DNA from: Variovorax sp. | GTDB lineage: Bacteria > Pseudomonadota > Gammaproteobacteria > Burkholderiales > Burkholderiaceae_C | Length of the DNA stretch: 8,142 bases | Direction: 5' to 3' | Assembly: GCA_028292835.1 (NCBI GenBank) | Contig: JAQGLP010000016.1 | Coordinates: 1-8,142 of the forward strand | Part shown: positions 4,379 through 8,142 of the stretch, piece by piece | Position numbering within the stretch: the stretch's first letter is position 1 | Layout of the letters: each line of letters starts with the position of its first letter | Translations under genes and position numbers: made by a program | Notes under the pieces: model-generated | The model's database searches: none | Seen by the model: only the letters and a program-made list of their open reading frames with translations | What the model was told of the DNA's origin: nothing

Positions 4379-4751
4379 GCAATTCAGCCGTCGTTCTCAC
4401 GTTGCTCATCGCCTGGGCGTTGCTGTTGCTCGTCTTCATGGAAACCCTGCGCAGCCACCTCGTGCTCAAGGGCCGGGTTGGCTCCAATGAGTTCAAGCCC
4501 GACAACTCGAACAGTTCGCCGTTCATGCAGCGCCTTGCCCGGGCGCATGCGAACTGCGTGGAAGGCCTTCCGTTTTCGGTGGTCTTCTCGTGGTTGCGCT
4601 CGCGACAGGCCAAGCTGGAGCCACGGATGCGCTGGCTCTCTGGCTACCGGGCGCTCGCATCGTTCGGTCCAGCATCCATCTCGCATCGACAAGCGCTGTC
4701 GCGGTCAACGCCCGCTTCACCGCTTCCGCCGTCTTGCTACATTTTTTGTAG
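4375..4751 (+). pseudogene. MAPEG-family membrane protein, broken by a 1-base frameshift (cassette 7)
   Basis: From GTG 4375 the first 66 codons read as a MAPEG protein: a membrane helix (SAVVLTLLIAWALLLLVF, residues 4-21), then SHLVLKGRVG, then the family signature RAHANCVEGLP (56-66). At CCGTTTTCGG (4570-4579) the frame breaks. Adding one T to the T4 run gives GLPFFGGLLVVALATG and restores a typical MAPEG C-terminus in the other frame: ALALWLPGARIVRSSIHLAS, then VAVNARFTASAV, ending at TAG 4749-4751. The repaired protein would be about 125 aa, a normal length. The last helix looks short (FTASAVLLHFL), so the 3' end may also be replaced or shifted where it meets the palindrome at 4736. MAPEG proteins are integral membrane proteins of eicosanoid and glutathione metabolism in eukaryotes; bacterial substrates are mostly unknown. 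A sequencing error in the T-run is the main alternative. Confidence 0.75.
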
Positions 4752-4784
4752 CTGCCTGCGTAGAAGGGACGGGCGTTAGGGCCT
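4736..4784. repeat. Palindromic intergenic element downstream of gshB; carries an attC-like core
   Basis: GCTACA (4736-4741) and TGTAGC (4747-4752) form a perfect stem around five T, followed by GCTGCC...GACGGGCGTTAGGGCC. The layout GCTA..TAGCTGC, a short linker, then GCGTTAGGGCC recalls an interspersed repeat common at gene ends in Comamonadaceae, from memory only. It lies between the end of gshB (- strand) and the MAPEG relic (+ strand). Its CGTTAGGGCCT (4774-4784) is identical to the start of cassette 7 (4333-4343) and contains the reverse complement of the gshB stop codon. Confidence 0.45.
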
Positions 4785-5732
4785 TTTTTGAGCCAGCTCC
4801 GCTTCCAGCGCATCGACGAAGCGCGCCGGCACGTCAAAGCCCGTCTGCTCGGTGATTTCCTGAAAGCAGGTCGGGCTGGTCACGTTGATCTCGGTCACGT
4901 ACTCGCCGATCACGTCCAGCCCGATCAACAGCAGCCCGCGCGGCGCCAGCACGCGGCCGATGGCCTGGGCGATCTCGCGGTCCTTGTCATTCAGCGGCTG
5001 CGCTACGCCCAGGCCGCCGGCCGCGAGGTTGCCGCGCACCTCGCCGCCCTGCGGAATGCGCGCCAGCACGAAGGGCACCGGCTCGCCGCCGATGATCAGG
5101 ATGCGCTTGTCGCCCGCGGCGATCTCGGGCACGAAGCGCTGCACCATGATCGTCTCGGCGCCGTGCTTGTTGAGCGTCTCGGTGATCGAGCCGAGGTTCA
5201 GCCCGTCGGCGCGGACGCGGAAGATGCCCGCGCCGCCCATGCCGTCGAGCGGCTTCATGATGATGTCCCGGTGCTCGGCGTGGAAGGCGCGTACCGCAGC
5301 CGGGTCGCGCGTGACCAGGGTCGGACTGGTGAAGCGCGAGAACTCCATGACGGCCAGCTTTTCCGGGTGGTCGCGCAGCGCGCGCGGGCGGTTGAGGACG
5401 CGCGCCCCCTCGCGCTCGGCCTGCTCCAGCAGGTGGGTGGCGTAGATGTACTCGGCGTCGAACGGCGGGTCCTTGCGCATCAGTACGGCGTCAAAGGTGT
5501 GCAGCGGCGCCTGGCGCGCCGGCGTCTCGGTGAACCAGACGTCCGGGTGGCCGGTCAGCCTGATGTCGCGCACCCGGGCCGTGACGGGCTGTCCGGTCTG
5601 CCAGCCGAGCTCGGCGGGCTCGCACGCTGAGATGCCGTGGCCGCGGCGCTGGGCCTCGCGCATCATCGAGAAGGTGGTGTCCTTGTAGATCTTGAAATGC
5701 TCGAGCGGGTCGGCGACGAAGAGAAAATTCAC
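4776..5732 (-). CDS. gshB: Glutathione synthetase
   Basis: The product ligates gamma-glutamylcysteine and glycine with ATP to make glutathione, in the cytoplasm. The sequence is a typical 318-aa bacterial GshB (E. coli 316 aa). N-terminal substrate domain: NFLFVADPLEHFKIYKDTT (2-20). Conserved MRKDPPFDAEYIYATHLLE (85-103), LNRPRALRDHPEKL (113-126) and the ATP-grasp elements MKPLDGMGGAGIFRV (159-173) and TEINVTSPTC (280-289), including metal/ATP ligands E281 and N283, are all present. The GTG start at 5732-5730 is chosen because it begins the conserved NFLFVADP motif and overlaps the benE stop as GTGA, implying translational coupling. Upstream in-frame sequence lies within benE and is not GshB-like. 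The stop TAA (4778-4776) overlaps the attC-like core at the array's right end, so the C-terminal residues AQKRP may have been set by the integron junction. Confidence 0.97.
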   Translation of the reverse strand: MNFLFVADPLEHFKIYKDTTFSMMREAQRRGHGISACEPAELGWQTGQPVTARVRDIRLTGHPDVWFTETPARQAPLHTFDAVLMRKDPPFDAEYIYATHLLEQAEREGARVLNRPRALRDHPEKLAVMEFSRFTSPTLVTRDPAAVRAFHAEHRDIIMKPLDGMGGAGIFRVRADGLNLGSITETLNKHGAETIMVQRFVPEIAAGDKRILIIGGEPVPFVLARIPQGGEVRGNLAAGGLGVAQPLNDKDREIAQAIGRVLAPRGLLLIGLDVIGEYVTEINVTSPTCFQEITEQTGFDVPARFVDALEAELAQKRP

Positions 5733-7060
5733 GGGAGGGGCTTTCCGGAGGTCTGGGAGACGAAGGAAGAAGAAGAGGAAGGAGAAGAAAAAGACGCGGC
5801 CGCGGCGGCAGGGACTTCGGATTCGGCGGCGGCGGCGGCACTTTGGGTGACGGACCGGGCCTCGCCATCCGGCGCGGCGGGCACGGCCATCCGGTTGCGG
5901 CGGCCCAGGCGCTGCACGCCGAGCGCGATGGCGCCGGCCACCACGCCCCAGAACGCCGAGCCGATGCCCGCCAGCGTGACGCCCGAGAGCGTCACCAGGA
6001 AGGTGATGAGGGCCGCCTCGCGGTGCGGTTCGTCCCGCACCGCCCCGGCCAGTCCGCCGCCGATGGTGCCCAGCAGCGCCAGGCCGGCGATGGCAGCGAC
6101 CAGCTCCTTTGGGAAGGCAGTGAGCAGCCCGGTGACGGCGGCGCCGAACAGGCCGATCACGACGTAGATCGCGCCGCAGCTCACCGCCGCCGTGTAGCGC
6201 CGCGCCGGGTCGTCGTGCGCCTCGCGCCCCATGCAGATGGCCGCCGTGATGGCGCTCAGGTTCAGCGCGAAGGCGCCGAAGGGCGCCAGCACCAGCGTGA
6301 ACAGGCCGCTGATGGTGATCAGCCGGCTGACGGGCATGTCGTAGCCGGCCGCGCGGATCGCCGCCACGCCGGGCAGATTCTGCGACGCCATGGTGACCAC
6401 GAACAGCGGCAGCGCCAGGCTGACGGCGGCCTGCCATGTGAACACCGGCATCGTGAAGACCGGCCGCGCGAGCTCGAAGTGCACCGCCGACCAGGCCAGC
6501 TGGCCGCGCGCCGCCACGAAGGCGATCGCGCCCAGCAGCGTCAGCGGCACCGCGTAGCGCGGCAGGAAGCGCCGGGCCAGCAGGTAGCTCGCCAGCATCA
6601 GCAGCACCAGCGGCAGCGCGGTCTGCGCCGCCTGGAAGGCCTGCAGGCCGAAGCGCGCCAGCACCCCTGCCAGCAGCGCCGAGGCGATCTCCATCGGGAT
6701 GCGGTTCATCACGCGCTCGAACCAGCCGGTGGCGCCGGCCAGCGTCATCAGCGCCGCGCAGACGATGAAGGCGCCGACCGCCTCGCCCATGCCGTAGCCC
6801 GCGCCCGCCACCGCCAGTACCGCCGCGCCGGGCGTGCTCCAGGCGATCATCACGGGCTTACTGAGCCAGAGCGACGGCAGTGCCGAGGCCAGTCCCATGC
6901 CGAGGCCGAGCGCCCACATCCACGAGCTGAGCACCTCCGGCGTGGCGCCGAAGGCCTGTGCCGCCTGGAACACGATGGCGACCGAGCTGGTGAAGCCGAC
7001 CAGCACCGCGACAAAGCCGGCGGTGAAGGCCGACAGGCTCAGATCCTTGAAAAAGCGCAT
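5729..7060 (-). CDS. BenE/YdcO-family permease (benzoate/H+ symporter family)
   Basis: This is an integral inner-membrane protein of 443 aa with about 11-12 hydrophobic segments. It opens MRFFKDLSLSAFTAGFVAVL, then GFTSSVAIVFQAAQA, matching the BenE/YdcO N-terminus. SWMWALGLGMGLASALPSLW and KPVMIAWSTPGAAVL follow, then ALPLFVVTMASQNLPGVA and the APFGAFALNLSAITAAICMG segment, all family hallmarks. The start at 7060 is chosen because it opens at this conserved N-terminus; the frame is open upstream to 7156 without similarity. The core ends at about residue 393 (YdcO is 391 aa). The last 50 residues are an Ala/Ser/Pro-rich tail (QSAAAAAESEV, then FSSPSSSSSF), probably cytoplasmic and disordered. 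The stop overlaps the gshB start by four bases. Family founder BenE is linked to benzoate uptake in Acinetobacter, but nothing here indicates benzoate; the substrate is unknown. Confidence 0.9.
   Translation of the reverse strand: MRFFKDLSLSAFTAGFVAVLVGFTSSVAIVFQAAQAFGATPEVLSSWMWALGLGMGLASALPSLWLSKPVMIAWSTPGAAVLAVAGAGYGMGEAVGAFIVCAALMTLAGATGWFERVMNRIPMEIASALLAGVLARFGLQAFQAAQTALPLVLLMLASYLLARRFLPRYAVPLTLLGAIAFVAARGQLAWSAVHFELARPVFTMPVFTWQAAVSLALPLFVVTMASQNLPGVAAIRAAGYDMPVSRLITISGLFTLVLAPFGAFALNLSAITAAICMGREAHDDPARRYTAAVSCGAIYVVIGLFGAAVTGLLTAFPKELVAAIAGLALLGTIGGGLAGAVRDEPHREAALITFLVTLSGVTLAGIGSAFWGVVAGAIALGVQRLGRRNRMAVPAAPDGEARSVTQSAAAAAESEVPAAAAASFSSPSSSSSFVSQTSGKPLP
5762..5794. repeat. 33-base homopurine tract within the benE tail
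   Basis: Every base from 5762 to 5794 on the plus strand is A or G, mostly GAA/GGA units, encoding the Ser/Phe-rich part of the permease tail on the other strand. Such tracts expand and contract by slippage and can form triplex DNA. A GC-rich alanine-codon run (GCGGCGGC units, 5797-5840) follows directly. Confidence 0.6.
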
Positions 7061-7080
7061 GTCCCGATTTTGCCGGGGAC
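7061..7080 (-). promoter_or_regulatory. Hairpin directly upstream of the benE start codon
   Basis: On the minus strand the 20 bases before ATG 7060 read GTCCCCGGCAAAATCGGGAC: GTCCC and GGGAC pair, extended by G/C with a one-base bulge, around a CAAAAT-containing loop. It covers the place where a ribosome binding site would be, and no good Shine-Dalgarno is visible. It could limit translation or be an operator; no family is recognised. Confidence 0.3.
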
Positions 7081-7140
7081 GACCGCCCTGCGCGGCCTTC
7101 TTCCAGAAACACCGCGGAACCGGCTCTGCCGGGCCGCAAG

Positions 7141-7200
7141 GTGTTGCCCCCTGCAAGGGGGAAGGCGAAGCGACACGAAGTGCGCGAAGCCTGGGGGTGT
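7141..7200. repeat. Palindromic intergenic repeat between kup and benE
   Basis: CCCCC (7147-7151) and GGGGG (7157-7161) pair around TGCAA. CAC-GAA-GTG (7174-7182) is a small palindrome between two GCGAAG units, and GGGGGTGT closes the element against GTGTTGCCCCC at the other end. The whole unit resembles, from memory, an interspersed repeat found many times in Comamonadaceae genomes (ACCCCCAGGCTTCGCGC, then CACTTCGTG, then GGGGGCAACACC). It begins directly at the kup stop codon and may end kup transcripts, although there is no T-run. The rest of the kup-benE gap (7081-7140) shows nothing recognisable. Confidence 0.5.
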
Positions 7201-7201
7201 G

Positions 7202-8142
7202 CTAGATCTCCACCTTCGCCCCCAGCTCCACCACCGCGTTGGTCGGCAGCCCCAGGAAGCCGGCGGCGCCGCTGGCGTTATGGTGCATCTGCGCGAAGAG
7301 CTTTTCGCGCCACTGCGCCATGCCGCCGCCCATCGTCGGGATGACCACGTCGCGCGACAGGAAGTAGCTGGTCGTCATCGGGTCGACCTGACAGCCGCGG
7401 CTGCGGACCTGCTCGAGCGCGCGCGGCAGGTTGACGTCGCCCTTGAAGCCGTAGTGCACGATGACCTGCCAGCAGTGATGGCCCAGCGACGACATCTCGA
7501 CGCGCTTGTCCATCGGGATCCACGGCACCTCGTGGTTGCGCACGGTGACGAACAGGTTCTGCTCGTGCAGCACCTTGTTGTGCTTCAGGTTGTGAAGCAG
7601 CGCGTTGGGCACCATGCCCGGCTCGGCGGTCAGGAACACGGCAGTGCCGTCGACGCGCGCGGGCGGGCTGACGAACACCGAATCCAGGAAGGCACGCAGG
7701 TCGATCGCCTCGTGGCGCTGCGCCACGCCCATCAGGCGACGGCCTTCCTTCCAGGTGGTGAGCACGATGCACAGCAGGGTGGCCATGAGCAGCGGGAACC
7801 AGCCGCCCTGCGCGATCTTGAGCGAGTTCGAGGCCACGAAGACGAGGTCCACGGCAAAGAAGAAGCCGGTGGCCGCGATGCACAGCCACAGCGGATAGTT
7901 CCAGCCGTAGCGGATCACGAAGAAGGTCAGCGCCGTGGTGATCACCATCACTAGGCTGACCGAAATGCCGTAGGCCGCGGCCAGCGCCGACGACGAGCCG
8001 AACAGAGTCACGGCACCCACCACACCCACGTACAAGGCCCAGTTGACCGCGGGGATGTAGATCTGCCCCGTGTCGCGCACGGAGGTGTGCAGGATCGTCA
8101 GGCGCGGCAGGAAGCCGAGCTGGATGGTCTGCTTGGTGGCCG
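7202..8142 (-). CDS. kup: Kup-family low-affinity potassium transporter, C-terminal half (5' end outside window)
   Basis: Kup takes up K+ with H+ across the inner membrane. The frame is open from the window edge to TAG 7204-7202, giving 313 C-terminal residues of a protein normally about 620 aa. Family motifs in order: TKQTIQLGFLPRLTILHTS at the window edge, GQIYIPAVNWALYVGVVG, SSALAAAYGISVSL, the last membrane segments (LTFFVIRYGWNYPLWLC; FFFAVDLVFVASN), GGWFPLLMATLLCIVLTTWK, then the cytoplasmic domain with GTAVFLTAEPGMVPNALLHN, LKHNKVLHEQNLFVTV and TSYFLSRDVVIP. It ends PTNAVVELGAKVEI, close to the E. coli Kup terminus (IELGTQVEI), so the 3' end is complete. It lies upstream of benE and gshB on the same strand, separated from benE by 141 bases holding a repeat; co-transcription is uncertain. 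Confidence 0.95.
   Translation of the reverse strand, partial: ATKQTIQLGFLPRLTILHTSVRDTGQIYIPAVNWALYVGVVGAVTLFGSSSALAAAYGISVSLVMVITTALTFFVIRYGWNYPLWLCIAATGFFFAVDLVFVASNSLKIAQGGWFPLLMATLLCIVLTTWKEGRRLMGVAQRHEAIDLRAFLDSVFVSPPARVDGTAVFLTAEPGMVPNALLHNLKHNKVLHEQNLFVTVRNHEVPWIPMDKRVEMSSLGHHCWQVIVHYGFKGDVNLPRALEQVRSRGCQVDPMTTSYFLSRDVVIPTMGGGMAQWREKLFAQMHHNASGAAGFLGLPTNAVVELGAKVEI

Larger units (their letters stand above)
667..4775 (+). mobile_element. Integron gene-cassette array, seven cassettes, partly decayed
   Basis: Cassettes run G|TT to G|TT: C1 667-1786, C2 1787-2135, C3 2136-2756, C4 2757-3097, C5 3098-3851, C6 3852-4334, C7 4335 to about 4775. Each carries at most one main gene on the plus strand, followed by a palindromic attC site. 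Successive right cores are GTTAGGC (1786), GTTAGAG (2135), GTTAGAA (2756), ATTAGAC (3097, mutated), GTTAAAT (3851) and GTTAGGG (4334). The last boundary at 4775 lacks a recognisable attC and overlaps the gshB stop codon. Base composition and codon use in the cassettes are less GC-biased than in kup, benE and gshB, as expected for acquired genes. The local integrase is truncated, so the array is immobile unless an integrase acts in trans. Confidence 0.88.

Noticed and set aside
4788..5630. 280-codon plus-strand open frame opposite gshB
   Set aside because: It is an antisense shadow of gshB with Arg/Ala/Val-biased composition and no recognisable motif.
5733..6437. N-terminal extension of the gshB reading frame
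   Set aside because: The extension lies entirely within the permease gene in another frame and is Arg/Gly/Ala-rich. GshB similarity begins at the GTG at 5732 and the total length then matches the family.
5843..7954. 703-codon open frame on the plus strand across the permease and kup genes
   Set aside because: It is rich in His, Arg, Gln, Asp and Ala, as expected from the antisense of GC-rich coding sequence, and shows no domain. Both minus-strand genes under it are clear.

Overview
The window suggests a high-GC betaproteobacterium of the Burkholderiales, most likely Comamonadaceae-like. The basis is GC-rich chromosomal genes with typical betaproteobacterial sequences (Kup, BenE-type permease, GshB) and two intergenic palindromic repeats resembling elements I remember from that family. 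This is inference from protein and repeat character, not a database match.

Layout. Bases 2-256 hold the 3' end of a class II glutamine amidotransferase (YafJ-like, + strand). Bases 283-552 (- strand) hold the first ~90 codons of an integron integrase whose catalytic part is gone. An attI-like stretch follows, with its core GTTAGAG at 666-672. From 667 to about 4775 runs an array of seven integron gene cassettes, all with genes on the + strand and visibly less GC-rich than the flanks: (1) a 340-aa AbiTii-like abortive-infection candidate; (2) a small single-helix membrane protein interrupted by an in-frame TGA; (3) a 167-aa four-helix membrane protein; (4) a 70-aa protein of unknown function; (5) a 212-aa conserved-looking protein of unknown function; (6) a 133-aa basic Ala/Ser/Lys-rich protein with a seed-maturation-protein (SMP/LEA)-like motif and an internal duplication; (7) a MAPEG-family membrane protein broken by a one-base frameshift. 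Beyond the array, on the - strand, lie gshB (4776-5732), a BenE-family permease (5729-7060, sharing four bases GTGA with gshB) and the 3' half of kup (7202 to the window end).

Cassette boundaries rest on a direct test. The left core of each attC should be the reverse complement of the first bases of its own cassette. This holds for 8 bases in cassette 1, 11 in cassette 2 and 12 in cassette 5, with one mismatch in cassette 3. It fails in cassettes 4, 6 and 7, whose attC sites are degenerate, half-deleted or absent.

How it fits together. This is a decaying sedentary integron: the local integrase cannot work, attC4, attC6 and the right end are damaged, and two cassette genes are broken. The attI-proximal cassette, normally the best expressed, is intact and looks like a phage-defence gene. 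Intact attC1, attC2, attC3 and attC5 could still serve an integrase acting in trans. On the chromosomal side, gshB makes glutathione; the MAPEG relic belongs to a superfamily linked to glutathione chemistry, but their adjacency is probably coincidence of the insertion point. No CRISPR, rRNA, tRNA or transposase was seen.
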